Origin: Planctomyces sp.
GTDB taxonomy: Bacteria; Planctomycetota; Planctomycetia; Planctomycetales; Planctomycetaceae
Direction: 5' to 3'
Length of the DNA: 64,000 bases
NCBI GenBank assembly: GCA_005798445.1
Contig: SYJG01000319.1
Coordinates: 1 to 64,000 of the forward strand
A program made the translations under genes and the position numbers. A model generated the notes under the pieces. That model had not been told where the DNA came from, did no database searches, and saw only the letters and a list, made by a program, of their open reading frames with translations. The first letter of the stretch is position 1. Each line of letters begins with the position of its first letter. Below, one piece after another: positions 48,985 through 59,416 of this stretch.

Positions 48985-50562
48985 CTACCGGCTCTTGGCT
49001 TTCAAGTGCTTGTCGAGAAACGCCAGAACCAGCGGGCGAAGGTCTTGTTGTTTAGGTTGCAGATCGAACGTGTGCGGAGCGTCCGGAACTAGAACCAGCT
49101 CGTGTGCGACCCCCGCCTTCTTCAAGGCGGCGGCGAGGATCTCGGATTGCTCGACGGGGACCGTTTTGTCGGCCGTTCCGTGCAGGATCAGAAACGGCGG
49201 GTCTTTCGCATCGGCATGAGTGATCGGCGACGCGAGCTTGTAGAGGTCCGGGGCCTCATCGCGCGTCTTGCCGAGCATCGCCAACGCACTCTTGCTGTCG
49301 CGGACTTCGCCCGCTCCATACATCGGGACAGCACACTGCACAGCACAGGAAAACTCACTCCACGGTTCCTTCGGGTCGAGCCCATCCGCAGGACCGGTCA
49401 GCCCCAGCAGCGATGTCAGATGCCCGCCGGCCGATCCGCCGATGACTCCGATGTGATCGGGATCGATTTGCAGTCGCGCAGCGTTCTTTCTCAACCAGCG
49501 AACGGCTGTCTTGCAGTCGTGGATGTTCGTCGGCCACGATGACGCAGTGTCAGTCGCCAGCAAGTAGTCGATGCTCATGCCGACGTAACCGTTGAGTGCC
49601 AACGTCGTGCCAATGTTCAATTCGCGGCTGGCGTCGCGCGTGCCTCCGGTCCAGCCGCCGCCATGAATGATGACGACCGCCGGTGAGCGAACGTCGGCGG
49701 CTCGATTCAGCGGAACATAGAGGTCCGCTTTCTCATCACGGCCGTCGGCGAGGTATCGGACACTTCGCTCAATCAACACTTTGTCCGCGAGTGTCGTCTT
49801 CAACTTGGCGTCGGCCTCAGCAAGTATCTTCGCCGCCTCGTCCGAGCCGATGTCGCGCACAAAAATGTTTCGCCAACGGATCTCGCCACCGTGTGTTTGC
49901 AGCATGATCGGGCCTCTTGCCGACAGTGGCTGCGACCGAGCCTCGTAGCTCTGCATCACGGAGTCATCGACGACCAGTTTGTCGTTGAGCCACACCCAAG
50001 TCCGCGCCCCAATTTGGCGAATTCGGAACGAATTCCACTCGCCGAAGGGCTTGTCAGCAACGACCAACGGATCGCGGCCGGGCGTTCTCGCTAAGTTGTT
50101 GAACAAGCCGCCGGAGCCTCGGTTCGGATTGCGGTCGGGAGCCGTGTGTAAGCTCGGCTGACTGATGTCCCAAATCTGTACCTGCGGCTGCCCACGCAGA
50201 TAGATGCCGCTGTCCGCTTTGGCGACGGTTTTGTACTCGATCAAGAATTCGATATCGCCGAGTTCCACATCGGTCGTCGCATAGGGCCCGTGCCCGTCAT
50301 TGATCAGCTCACCGTTCTCGACTCGCCAGTTTGTCGGGAACTCATCCCGCATCTTCTTCAGAGCGACGTCAAGTTGCGCCACCGTGAGCTTGAGTTTGTC
50401 CACCGAGTGCGGATTCAGCCCATGCCAGCCGGTCAGGTCTTTGCCGTTGAAGAGTGCTCGGAAGCCAGTGGGAGGAGTCGGTTCCGCGGCGGGCAATGCC
50501 GCCAGTGACAGAACCAGAATTCCAAAAATGGCCACACGGGTGAAGCTCCGAATCATTTTCAA
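48985..50562 (-). CDS. DUF1080 (3-keto-disaccharide hydrolase-like) and alpha/beta-hydrolase fusion
   Basis: N-terminal GFRALFNGKDLTGWHGLN...GIYLRGQPQVQIWD; C-terminal PAVVIIHGGGWTGGTRD, IGVIGGSAGGHLTSLLG, LILHGTADKTVPVEQSEIL. Confidence 0.88.
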   Translation of the reverse strand: MKMIRSFTRVAIFGILVLSLAALPAAEPTPPTGFRALFNGKDLTGWHGLNPHSVDKLKLTVAQLDVALKKMRDEFPTNWRVENGELINDGHGPYATTDVELGDIEFLIEYKTVAKADSGIYLRGQPQVQIWDISQPSLHTAPDRNPNRGSGGLFNNLARTPGRDPLVVADKPFGEWNSFRIRQIGARTWVWLNDKLVVDDSVMQSYEARSQPLSARGPIMLQTHGGEIRWRNIFVRDIGSDEAAKILAEADAKLKTTLADKVLIERSVRYLADGRDEKADLYVPLNRAADVRSPAVVIIHGGGWTGGTRDASRELNIGTTLALNGYVGMSIDYLLATDTASSWPTNIHDCKTAVRWLRKNAARLQIDPDHIGVIGGSAGGHLTSLLGLTGPADGLDPKEPWSEFSCAVQCAVPMYGAGEVRDSKSALAMLGKTRDEAPDLYKLASPITHADAKDPPFLILHGTADKTVPVEQSEILAAALKKAGVAHELVLVPDAPHTFDLQPKQQDLRPLVLAFLDKHLKAKSR

Positions 50563-50566
50563 TTCC

Positions 50567-51148
50567 TCAAGACTTTGGATTTCGATTGGCTCCCGGCACC
50601 CACAGCACGTTGTCGGCTCCGTGGTTGTTGCAGACTTGAGCCAGCACGAACAGCAGGTCCGAGAGACGATTCAAATAGATCGCGACTTGCGAGTTGATTG
50701 TTTCCTTATCGGCCAGTGCGAGCACTCCGATCTCAACACGCCGACAAACAGTGCGTGCGACATGCAGGTGAGCGGCGGCTGGCGAGCCTCCCGGCAGGAT
50801 GAAACTCGTCAGCGGCTGCAGCTTCTCGTTGTGGCCATCGATCCAATGCTCAAGTTGTTCGACCTGAGCGGCGGTGACTCGCAGCGGTTCGTAGCCGAGC
50901 GGCTTATCGGACTCCGGCACGCAAAGGTCGCCACCGAGATCGAACAAGTCGTTCTGAATGAGCGTCAGTTGCCGCCGCACGTCGTCGGGCAACTCGGTGG
51001 TCAGCACGACGCCGATCACCGAGTTCAATTCATCGGTCCCGCCGTAGGCCGCGATGCGGACGTGCGTCTTGGGGACACGAGTCCCGTCACCGAGACCGGT
51101 TTGGCCTCCGTCGCCGGACTTCGTGTAGATGCGGTTGAGGTAAACCAT
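50567..51148 (-). CDS. PduO-type cob(I)alamin adenosyltransferase
   Basis: MVYLNRIYTKSGDGGQTGLGDGTRVPKTHVRIAAYGGTDELNSVIG; FILPGGSPAAAHLHVARTVCRRVE. Confidence 0.95.
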   Translation of the reverse strand: MVYLNRIYTKSGDGGQTGLGDGTRVPKTHVRIAAYGGTDELNSVIGVVLTTELPDDVRRQLTLIQNDLFDLGGDLCVPESDKPLGYEPLRVTAAQVEQLEHWIDGHNEKLQPLTSFILPGGSPAAAHLHVARTVCRRVEIGVLALADKETINSQVAIYLNRLSDLLFVLAQVCNNHGADNVLWVPGANRNPKS

Positions 51149-51153
51149 GTTGA

Positions 51154-51198
<45 letters not shown>

Positions 51199-51238
51199 AC
51201 CTTCGAGCTTCGGATTTCGAGTTTCGGACTTTGCCCAA

Positions 51239-52216
51239 CTATTTCTTTTCGACGATCCAAACGTTGCGGAAATGCACCGGGTTGCCGTGGTCTTGGAAGT
51301 ACAGCGCACCGGGCTTCTCTTCGTTCTGTCCGCCGCCGGGGGTGGCTTTCAGCATGAGCTTGTCGTGGATCACGAAGCCGTTGTGCTTGATCGTGACGAC
51401 GGCGTCTTCGGTTTTCTTGCCGGCAGCGTCGAAGCGAGCACAGCGGAAATCGACGTCGTAGGTTTGCCAGCTCAGCGGTGGGAAGCACATGTTGACCGCC
51501 GGTTTCGCGACCGTGTAGATGCCGCCGCATTCGTTGTTCTCGCCGGAGAGACCGAACGAATCGAGGATCTGACACTCGTATTGATCGACGAGGTACATGC
51601 CGCTGTTACCACGACCTTGGCCGCGAGCTTTGGGCATGAATGGCGTGCGGAACTCGATGTGCAGCGTGAAATCCTGGAATTTCTGTTTGGTCCGCGTGCC
51701 GACTCCCAACAGGTTGCTTTCTTGAATCTTGCCGTTCTGCCAAGCATCCACGTTTGTGCCCACGAAGAGCACTATCGCCCCTTCAGGTGGCTTGGCACCG
51801 AGCGTCTCGGATTTCCGCTCGACCTTCTTCCCTTCGTACTTCACGTCCTCTTCGGCCGTGCCGCTGAGCACCCCGTCTTTGATCATCCCTTTGAAGTTCG
51901 TGCCGGATAGTTCGACGACGCCGTCCTTCGTCTCCCCTTTAAGCATCACCTTCGTCTTGCCGTCCCAGGCTGCGTCTTTCGGACCGCCGGGCAAACCCTT
52001 TTGAAGTAGCACCACATCGAATTTGCCTTCACCCAAAGCGATGACTTGAGCACCGAATTTTGTCTTCTGTCCGATCGTCCCTTCGTACTCGCCCTGTACT
52101 TTGAAGTCCGGTCCGGCTTGTTCGGGATCAATGAACGCTTCACCCGGCGCGGCGTATGCCGAAACGCCGAGGGCAATAATCGCTGACGCCACAATCGCTG
52201 TTAGTCTTCGCATCAT
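51239..52216 (-). CDS. Secreted DUF1080 domain protein
   Basis: MMRRLTAIVASAIIALGVSAYAA signal peptide; NLLGVGTRTKQKFQDFTLHIEFRTPFMPKARGQGRGNSGMYLVDQYECQILDSFG. Confidence 0.88.
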   Translation of the reverse strand: MMRRLTAIVASAIIALGVSAYAAPGEAFIDPEQAGPDFKVQGEYEGTIGQKTKFGAQVIALGEGKFDVVLLQKGLPGGPKDAAWDGKTKVMLKGETKDGVVELSGTNFKGMIKDGVLSGTAEEDVKYEGKKVERKSETLGAKPPEGAIVLFVGTNVDAWQNGKIQESNLLGVGTRTKQKFQDFTLHIEFRTPFMPKARGQGRGNSGMYLVDQYECQILDSFGLSGENNECGGIYTVAKPAVNMCFPPLSWQTYDVDFRCARFDAAGKKTEDAVVTIKHNGFVIHDKLMLKATPGGGQNEEKPGALYFQDHGNPVHFRNVWIVEKK

Positions 52217-52307
52217 TGAATTCTCCTGGTCGAAAAAGAGTTGCCTGCCCGAAAACGAAGGGCGATAGATTAGCCACTGGTCGTGGAGGCGTCTCGCGTC
52301 CGGGTAT

Positions 52308-53728
52308 TTACGGGTTCGACACCGCGCAGCGCACGGCCAGCGCAAGCCGTGAATCGTCTTCCGGCAGCACGCTCCGCAAATCGAGTAACACGTCGTCCTG
52401 CTGAATTCGCCCGAACACTCGGATCGAACCCAGCCGCAATCGGCGTGAAAACTCGTCGGCCGACATCGAACACGACCGTAGCCGCAACACAACCGTCGGC
52501 AGATCGACTCCCGGCAACGAGCCACCACCCACCGCAGCGGTTTCATTCGCGATTTCAATCCGGCAATCCGGCAAAGCGCCGATCTCGTCCAGAACTTGCC
52601 GAGCACGCAATTGCAACGACTCGACCGACGCCGACAGCATCGCCAGCGTTGGAATCTCGGCGATTGCAGTTCCTCGCAGATAGGCATCGAGCGTGGCTTG
52701 CAATGCCGCCAGCGTCAGCTTGCCGACTCGAACGGCGCGTGCGAGCGGATGCTGTCGGATTCGCTCCACGACCTCGCGTTTGCCGAGAATGATCCCGCAT
52801 TGCGGGCCACCCAACAGCTTGTCGCCACTTCCGAGTACCACGTCCGCTCCGGCCGCGAGGCTTTGCTGGAACGTCGGCTCGGCAGGAAGTCCGAAGTCGG
52901 CGACATCGACCAGCGCGCCGCTGCCGATGTCGTCGATCGCGATCACGCTGTGCTTTCGCGCAACCGGCACGAGGTCTTCGATCGTCGGCGTGTCGCTAAA
53001 CCCGATCACGCGAAAGTTCGACGGATGGACGTGCATAATCGCCGCCGTGTGAATGTTGATTGCTGCATGGTAGTCGCCGACGTGCGTGCGATTCGTCGTG
53101 CCAATTTCGCGCAACACCGCGCCACTGAGCGAGAAGATTTCCGGCAACCGAAACGAACCGCCAATCTCGATGAGTTGTCCGCGTGAGATCACGACCTCGC
53201 GTCCGGCACAGAGCGCTTGCAGAGTCAACAAGGTCGCAGCCGCGTTGTTGTTGACGATCAACACATCCTCGCAGCCGGTCAGCGCGCGGAATGTCGCTTC
53301 CAACTGATGCCCACGATACCGCCGCTCGGCCGTTGCGAGATCGACTTCGACGTTGCAGTGTCCGCCATGTTCGCTCAGCGCTTGCCGCGCGGCGGCCGAC
53401 AGCGGTGCGCGACCCAGTCCGGTGTGTAGCACAACTCCAGTCGCGTTGATGACACGGCTGAGTTGCTGCTGGTCCGCGGTTCGAGCTTGTCGTTGCACTT
53501 GCTCTGCTAGCAACTCCGTCCATGCCGTCCGGTCGAACGATGCTGGTCGAGGTCCATCGTTGTTGGACTTGCGATTCGACGAACTGATCCGCTGTCGTGT
53601 CTGATCAAGAACTTCACGCACCCAGCCGAGCACCACCTCCCGGCCATGCTCTGCGATGAGCGGCTCAACGGTCGGATGACTCAAAAGATCTTGAACCGGC
53701 GGCAGACGTGACAAGATGTCGGACGACA
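52308..53728 (-). CDS. selA: L-seryl-tRNA(Sec) selenium transferase
   Basis: LSRLPPVQDLLSHPTVEPLIAEHG, RVINATGVVLHTGLGRAPLS, GSGDKLLGGPQCGIILGK, HPLARAVRVGKLTLAALQATL. Confidence 0.95.
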
Positions 53729-53989
53729 TTCGGACCTCTCTGACAATCGGAAAAGGCTGACGCATTGTCCGAGGAATCGACACGCTCGCCAGTGAGTGAG
53801 CCTGGAGACGTCATTGGCCAAACAACGCCGTTCTGTGCGGTCATACGAATTTTTCCGATTGGGGGGATTTTTTGTTTGCGGTTGAATGGCGATGCCGGTA
53901 ATGTCTCTGCCTCGCTGGGTGGAAAACTTGCCCAATTGATCTTTGGAAACTGGTTGAATGTGGGTTTAGGGCCCAATAGCATCGCAGAC

Positions 53990-54472
53990 ATGGCTGTGGA
54001 CTCCTTCATCACTGGCGAAGCGCGGCGGACCATCGACGATCGCTTCCGAATCACACTGCCATCCGAGATGGCGGAATTGGTGGCGGATTCCGAAGGCAAC
54101 TGCATCCTGGCGAAAGAACGGGCCGGATGCCTGAGCCTCTGGAAAGCCGCCGATTGGACGAAACGGATCGACGACGGCGTCGCGATCCTCAAGCTGCGGA
54201 TTCAGGCCGGCAAGATGGAATCGCGTTGGAGCGAAGTGCAGCGGCTTGGCCGACTACTCTCAACGCGATCAAAAACAGTCACGTTGGCGAATCGCTCGCG
54301 GCTGTTGATCCCGGATGGCTTTCGGGAGTTCCTCGATGTGCCGGTGAACCAAGATGTGATGATCATTGGCGCGGCGATTTGTGTTGAGATTTGGAATCCG
54401 GCCGCCTGGCTGGAGACGCTGCGACACGACATGCCGGAGTTTGGGCCACTGTTCACGGACCTGTCGGCGTGA
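53990..54472 (+). CDS. MraZ/SpoVT-AbrB-like transcriptional regulator
   Basis: [31 protein letters not shown] and second half [42 protein letters not shown]. Confidence 0.7.
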   Translation: MAVDSFITGEARRTIDDRFRITLPSEMAELVADSEGNCILAKERAGCLSLWKAADWTKRIDDGVAILKLRIQAGKMESRWSEVQRLGRLLSTRSKTVTLANRSRLLIPDGFREFLDVPVNQDVMIIGAAICVEIWNPAAWLETLRHDMPEFGPLFTDLSA

Positions 54473-54499
54473 CCGAATTGTTTCGGCGAGCGGCAGGAA

Positions 54500-54581
54500 T
54501 CGTCGGAGCTCGCCTTCCGCTCGCGAGACGCAGTCATGGAGGACAAGTTTTGTTTCGCGAGCGGAAAACGCGCTCCGACGA
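54500..54581. repeat. Imperfect inverted repeat downstream of the MraZ-like gene
   Basis: TCGTCGGAGCTCGCCTTCCGCTCGCGAGA (54500-54528) vs 54553-54581, a few mismatches. Confidence 0.8.
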
Positions 54582-54776
54582 AATTGAGAGACGAATCACG
54601 AAACCCACATGGGCAGCCACCTCGCATGCCCGGTTCGAGAATGAGACGCGAAGACTCGCTCAGAGTTTTCAATCCCGCTCACCCCGATTGAAGTCCTCCA
54701 CGGCACCACGGCGGACATCATTAGGCAGGGATGCCGCAACTCGCTCGACCGGGCATGTGCTTTTTTCACGCACGGT

Positions 54777-55637
54777 TCAGACGAAGAAGTCCGGCAAAAG
54801 CTCCTCAGTCGGATCGACTGCGTAGCTCGATAGGTCGCTGATGCCCGAATCGCGCAGGACGTCCTCGTCGAGAAAGAACCGTCCCGTACATTCGCGGCTG
54901 GGCCGAGTGAGGATTGTATGGGCGGCATCGGCGACGATTTCTGGATTGCGGCAGCGGCGTATCGAATTATCGCCTCCAAGTAAGTTGCGAACCGCGGTCG
55001 TCGCGATGGCAGTGCGTGGCCATAACGCATTGACGGCGATTCCGTATGACCGAAATTCCTCGGCCATACCGAGCACACACAAGCTCATTCCGAACTTGGA
55101 CAAACTGTAGGCCAAGTGCGGGGCGAACCAGCGGGCCTCAAAATTGAGCGGCGGCGCGAGGTTGAGGATGTGTGCATTCGCCGCTCGCTTCAAATGCGGC
55201 AAGCAGGCCTGTGATGCCAGAAACGTGCCACGCACGTTGACCGCATGAATGAGATCAAATCGTTTGGCCGGAGTGTCAAGCGTTGCTGCCAGAAAAAGTG
55301 CGCTGGCGTTGTTGACCAGAATATCAATGCCGCCAAATGTCTCGACGGTTTGTTGCACAGCGGCCTGAATTTGATCTTCAAATCGAACATCGCAAAGACA
55401 TGCCAGTCCGTGTCCGCCTGCCGCGTTGACTCGTTCGACGGCCGAGTGGATCGTTCCGGGTAACCGGGGATCTGGCTCGTTCGACTTCGCCGCCACGGCG
55501 ATGTTCGCGCCGTCGCGGGCGGCTCGGAGGGCGATCGCCAAGCCAATGCCGCGACTTGCGCCCGTGATGAACAGCGTCTTGCCGGCCAAGCTGGACACCG
55601 ACCTGTTCTTTCTTTGCAAAGGGAATTGCCAGGCCAA
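54777..55637 (-). CDS. SDR family oxidoreductase (HSDL2-like)
   Basis: LAGKTLFITGASRGIGLAIALRAARDGANIAVAAKSNEPDPRLPGTIHSA; NNAS; YSLSKFGMS. Confidence 0.92.
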   Translation of the reverse strand: MAWQFPLQRKNRSVSSLAGKTLFITGASRGIGLAIALRAARDGANIAVAAKSNEPDPRLPGTIHSAVERVNAAGGHGLACLCDVRFEDQIQAAVQQTVETFGGIDILVNNASALFLAATLDTPAKRFDLIHAVNVRGTFLASQACLPHLKRAANAHILNLAPPLNFEARWFAPHLAYSLSKFGMSLCVLGMAEEFRSYGIAVNALWPRTAIATTAVRNLLGGDNSIRRCRNPEIVADAAHTILTRPSRECTGRFFLDEDVLRDSGISDLSSYAVDPTEELLPDFFV

Positions 55638-55645
55638 TCGAGCAA

Positions 55646-57238
55646 CTAGTCGTCGGATTTGAGCGCTTGTTTTTTGTTGTCGAGTTGGTACAGCGGCAAG
55701 TATCGGTAATACACCTCAAGTGTCAGTGCGTGAATGCTCGTCGACATGACGGGGCCTGCGGAGTGCCCAATTGCAGCCCAGCTTCCCTCGGCGCAACCCT
55801 CTTTGATTTGGGTCGAGAGGAGATGTCGGCGAGCGTTTCGATTCCAGGTGTCCCATTCGGGACCCGGAAGATTGTGCATCACCTGTGTGGCGTAATACAG
55901 AAAATACGAGTCGCCTTTCGCGCCGGCGAGATTGGCCATCACATAGTTCATTCCTTCGACCATGGCAGGCTCGGTGCGCTTCATGCCAGCGTACTGATTA
56001 CAGAGGAGTCCCACTGCGGACATCGCCGGTGAAGGGCCTGACTCCGGCATGTATGAGAACAGTCCGCCAGATTTCCCCTTGGCGACACTGGCTAAGAATT
56101 TCTTCGACTTGACGAGCGTTTGTGGGTTCACCGGCAGGCCGGCCATTTGAGCACTTTTCAAGCCCATCAACTGCCAGCCGACCACTGAGGTATCGCCAAC
56201 AGTGGGTGGATTTGCCGTGTAATGCCAACCACCCGATGAGTCATTTTGTGCGTCCTCAATGAACCGCACGGCCGCCTGAGCCACGTTCTTGAGTTTTTGA
56301 TCTTTGCTGAGGCCGTATGCTTCGCAAATCGCGATGGTCGCCAAGCCATGCTCATACATGCTGCCGCTGCCCAATTGACCGGTTTTTTCTTGATGTGTCG
56401 CCATCCAAAGCAATCCTTTGCGAATGACCGCTTGGTAGGGACCTTTGGATTCGTGAGTTTGACCAGCGGCGAAGAACGGGAGCAATCCGAACGCCGTGGC
56501 GGCCATCGGGTAGTCAGCGCCGGCCCTATGAGCATGTGCCGAGCAACTCGGATCTTTGCACTGCTTGGTGAACTCGATACAGCCCCAGCCTCCGTCGGCT
56601 GCTTGATGCCGAGCCAACCAATTGGTTGCCGCACCGACGGCTCGTTCCGAATCTGCCGTGCCACCGCCACTCGCCAGCATCGCTTGTCGAGATCCTGAAC
56701 CACGGCCACCGAAGCCCTCACCCGCACCGCCACTGCCACCCTTGTCACTGTTGCCGACTCCTGCCCCAACACCGCCGGGGCCACGCACGGCTGGTCCAGG
56801 GCCAAACGCCGAGACGTCAAAACCACCCAAGCCTCCGAAGGAAGGACCAGACGCCGCTGTGCCGCCACCCGCTTCCTCAAAGACTGCCGAGTTGTCATTG
56901 AACTGCGCATCTTGCTCGATGGTGGCGGCGGGTGGTTCGGTCAGCGATTCGGTGTTAAGGACAGTTGGCTCGATCGGCGTTTCGCCAACATCGAAATGTG
57001 TGATCGGCGTTTCTTCGACGGCTTCTTCCACTTCGGTGTCAAAGAAGACCACTTCCTGCAACAGTTTCTTCGCTTGTGGAGCGCCAATCGCGACCCCCAA
57101 GACCACAAAAACCACCAAGTGCGTGCCGACGCTCACGCCCCAGAATTTGCCGTTCTCTTTGAACCATCTCGTGACGTTGGCCTTCAAGTCTTGAGGGGTT
57201 GGAATGGAGTCCTTCAGCAATTTCACAAAATCATTCAT
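55646..57238 (-). CDS. TM-anchored protein with prenyltransferase/squalene-cyclase-like toroid domain
   Basis: TM HLVVFVVLGVAIG, Pro/Glu then Gly-rich linker, C-terminal repeats ATNWLARHQAADGGWGC, GLATIAICEAYGLSKD, AVRFIEDAQNDSSGGWHY. Confidence 0.8.
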   Translation of the reverse strand: MNDFVKLLKDSIPTPQDLKANVTRWFKENGKFWGVSVGTHLVVFVVLGVAIGAPQAKKLLQEVVFFDTEVEEAVEETPITHFDVGETPIEPTVLNTESLTEPPAATIEQDAQFNDNSAVFEEAGGGTAASGPSFGGLGGFDVSAFGPGPAVRGPGGVGAGVGNSDKGGSGGAGEGFGGRGSGSRQAMLASGGGTADSERAVGAATNWLARHQAADGGWGCIEFTKQCKDPSCSAHAHRAGADYPMAATAFGLLPFFAAGQTHESKGPYQAVIRKGLLWMATHQEKTGQLGSGSMYEHGLATIAICEAYGLSKDQKLKNVAQAAVRFIEDAQNDSSGGWHYTANPPTVGDTSVVGWQLMGLKSAQMAGLPVNPQTLVKSKKFLASVAKGKSGGLFSYMPESGPSPAMSAVGLLCNQYAGMKRTEPAMVEGMNYVMANLAGAKGDSYFLYYATQVMHNLPGPEWDTWNRNARRHLLSTQIKEGCAEGSWAAIGHSAGPVMSTSIHALTLEVYYRYLPLYQLDNKKQALKSDD

Positions 57239-57357
57239 CGTACACCTCTTCGACGGAAATCCCGTTGTCGCTGGGGATGACTCCGAACCAACCTCATCAA
57301 TCATGCCGGCTGATGGAAACTAGGCATTCACTCCGGCCGGGCCGCAACATAGTACGT

Positions 57358-58413
57358 TCAACCACCGTCCGGGGCATCCCCGGACTGCGGATTTCTCGGA
57401 TCCTTGGGAAGTGAGACCGGCCGCAATTCCGTGTCGGCGTCGTCTGAGCCTTCCCATTCGGCAAAGATTCCGTCGGATTGCGGGTCTTCGGGTGCTCCTG
57501 CTTCCAGCCAGCGTTCGATGGCGGCGTGATCTGGCGGGGCCGTCGCGTCCAGGCTTTGGTTGCCAGAAGGTCGAGTCCGTTTCCAGGCGACGCCGAACAC
57601 GACGACTGCTCCGGCCACGATGAGCCACTGCCAAACATACCCGTCATTTCGTTGCCGGCGCAACGCCGATCTCGTCAAGTTTTCTCGCCAGTGCAACCGG
57701 CCGATGAGCAGCGGAGCCCAGCGCTTCTTGCCCATCGCATCTTCGTAGGTGAATTGCTTCAAGAAGTAGCCGACGAACGTGGCCTCCTCGTGGATGCTCG
57801 GCTGGATCGCCAGTTCATGGGGCTTGTCGTAGAAGACCAAGCAATACAGCCCGGAACGGGACTCGTTGGTGACACCCCAAGCCTCATAAACTTGCTTGGC
57901 ACCCGCCGAGTTTTCTTCGGCTTCGTGAGCGAGTGCTCGCCGCAGGCTGACTCTCAGGCCGATCAACTCACCCCGGTATTTTTCAGGGGCGTCGGCCAGA
58001 TGTGTGAAGTAAAGATCTTTGCGAGACCGTTCCCACAAATCGTCAAACGACTCGGTCATGCTCCAACGCATGAGCTTCCAATAGGCCGGCATCTCTTCTC
58101 GAGCGAGCGGTTCTTTGTCGGTGACGGCCTGGAAGAGGTAATCGGCCTGAGAGTGCTCGAGTGGCTGCTGATCGTTCGGGCCGCTGACGAGCGTTTCAGC
58201 CTTCTTCTTTTCCGCCGGTGCCGAGTCCCCGTTGGGCTTCTCGGTTGTTGCAGCTTCTTCCTGGACATCGTCGGCGATCCACTTCCACATTGCCGGATCG
58301 CGCGTCCAATAGATGAGCATCGTGACGACGCCCAATAACATCACCGTTCTCACCAGCCGTGACATTTCTCGGCGAGGAAATGAATTCGAGGATCGTGAAG
58401 AACGAGTCAACAT
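57358..58413 (-). CDS. Membrane-associated hypothetical protein
   Basis: MSRLVRTVMLLGVVTMLIYW TM and a second TM WLIVAGAVVVFGVAW; sits inside the ExbBD cluster. Confidence 0.75.
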   Translation of the reverse strand: MLTRSSRSSNSFPRREMSRLVRTVMLLGVVTMLIYWTRDPAMWKWIADDVQEEAATTEKPNGDSAPAEKKKAETLVSGPNDQQPLEHSQADYLFQAVTDKEPLAREEMPAYWKLMRWSMTESFDDLWERSRKDLYFTHLADAPEKYRGELIGLRVSLRRALAHEAEENSAGAKQVYEAWGVTNESRSGLYCLVFYDKPHELAIQPSIHEEATFVGYFLKQFTYEDAMGKKRWAPLLIGRLHWRENLTRSALRRQRNDGYVWQWLIVAGAVVVFGVAWKRTRPSGNQSLDATAPPDHAAIERWLEAGAPEDPQSDGIFAEWEGSDDADTELRPVSLPKDPRNPQSGDAPDGG

Positions 58414-58418
58414 GATGG

Positions 58419-58931
58419 CTACGGCTGCGCGTCCGCGGGAAGCTCGACGAAACTGAGTTTGGTGAGCTTTTCGCCGTTGGGCAATGTCTGTTTCGTGCAG
58501 ACATCGACGATCTGCATCAGTTCTGAGTAGCGCAGTTTGGAACCGACTTGAACAATGACCTGATCGAAGGGACTGTTCGCATCGCTGAGCACGGCCTTCA
58601 AGCGGCCATCCAGAGCGGAGACGCCCGCGACATTTCCTTCGCCGATGGCAAGAGTTTGAATTCGGCCGCCGGGAGTCGAAAAGGCCGAGATCACGAGCGT
58701 ATTAATGGCCTCGACCGCGCTGCGATTGTTGTCATCGTTGCCAGCCTTTTCACCACCCTGCACACCCGCGATCGGCTTCGGTGGGGGCAGTTTCAGATTG
58801 ATCTGTCCTTCGATCGGAGCCGGCTTGAACGTCATGATGAAGAACGCCAGCAGTTGGAACGCCATATCCAGCATCGCCGCCAGATTGAGTTCGACGCCAC
58901 CTTCACTGTGTTTCTTTTTTCGACGACTCAC
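58419..58931 (-). CDS. ExbD/TolR family biopolymer transport protein
   Basis: VELNLAAMLDMAFQLLAFFIMTFKP. Confidence 0.88.
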   Translation of the reverse strand: MSRRKKKHSEGGVELNLAAMLDMAFQLLAFFIMTFKPAPIEGQINLKLPPPKPIAGVQGGEKAGNDDNNRSAVEAINTLVISAFSTPGGRIQTLAIGEGNVAGVSALDGRLKAVLSDANSPFDQVIVQVGSKLRYSELMQIVDVCTKQTLPNGEKLTKLSFVELPADAQP

Positions 58932-58963
58932 AGCGCACCTGCCTATTGTTCTGCTTACTCGGA

Positions 58964-59416
58964 TTACTCAGTGGACCTGTCGGTCGCCTTCAGAGCGAAC
59001 TTTCGAAAGCCGCTGTCCTGACAAGTCTTGATGACGAGATTCAGCAAACCAAACGGTGTGTCTTTATCGGCCCGCACCACGACCGTCGTGGGAAGGTCGT
59101 CCGTGTCCTTGAAGTTTCCGGTCTTTCGCTTGGCCTCAAGTCGTGCCATTTTGGCCTCGGCTTTGAGGTAGGGGACAATGTCTTGCGGCAGCGAATAGAC
59201 CATCAACTGTCCCTCTTTGTTCACGTTGAGGACCAACAAACTTTCCTCACCCTGGGTTTCGACCGGGCGTGCTGAGCCAACCACTGGCAGCCGCAGCGAC
59301 AAATCCAGCGAGGCCGCCTTGAAGCTGGTCACCAGCATGAAAAACGTGATCAACTGAAACACCATGTCGAGCATGGGTGTCAGATCACATTCGCCTTCAT
59401 TTTTTGAGCCAGACAT
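58964..59416 (-). CDS. ExbD/TolR family biopolymer transport protein
   Basis: CDLTPMLDMVFQLITFFMLVTSFKAA; VVRADKDTPFGLLNLVIKTCQDSGF. Confidence 0.93.
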   Translation of the reverse strand: MSGSKNEGECDLTPMLDMVFQLITFFMLVTSFKAASLDLSLRLPVVGSARPVETQGEESLLVLNVNKEGQLMVYSLPQDIVPYLKAEAKMARLEAKRKTGNFKDTDDLPTTVVVRADKDTPFGLLNLVIKTCQDSGFRKFALKATDRSTE

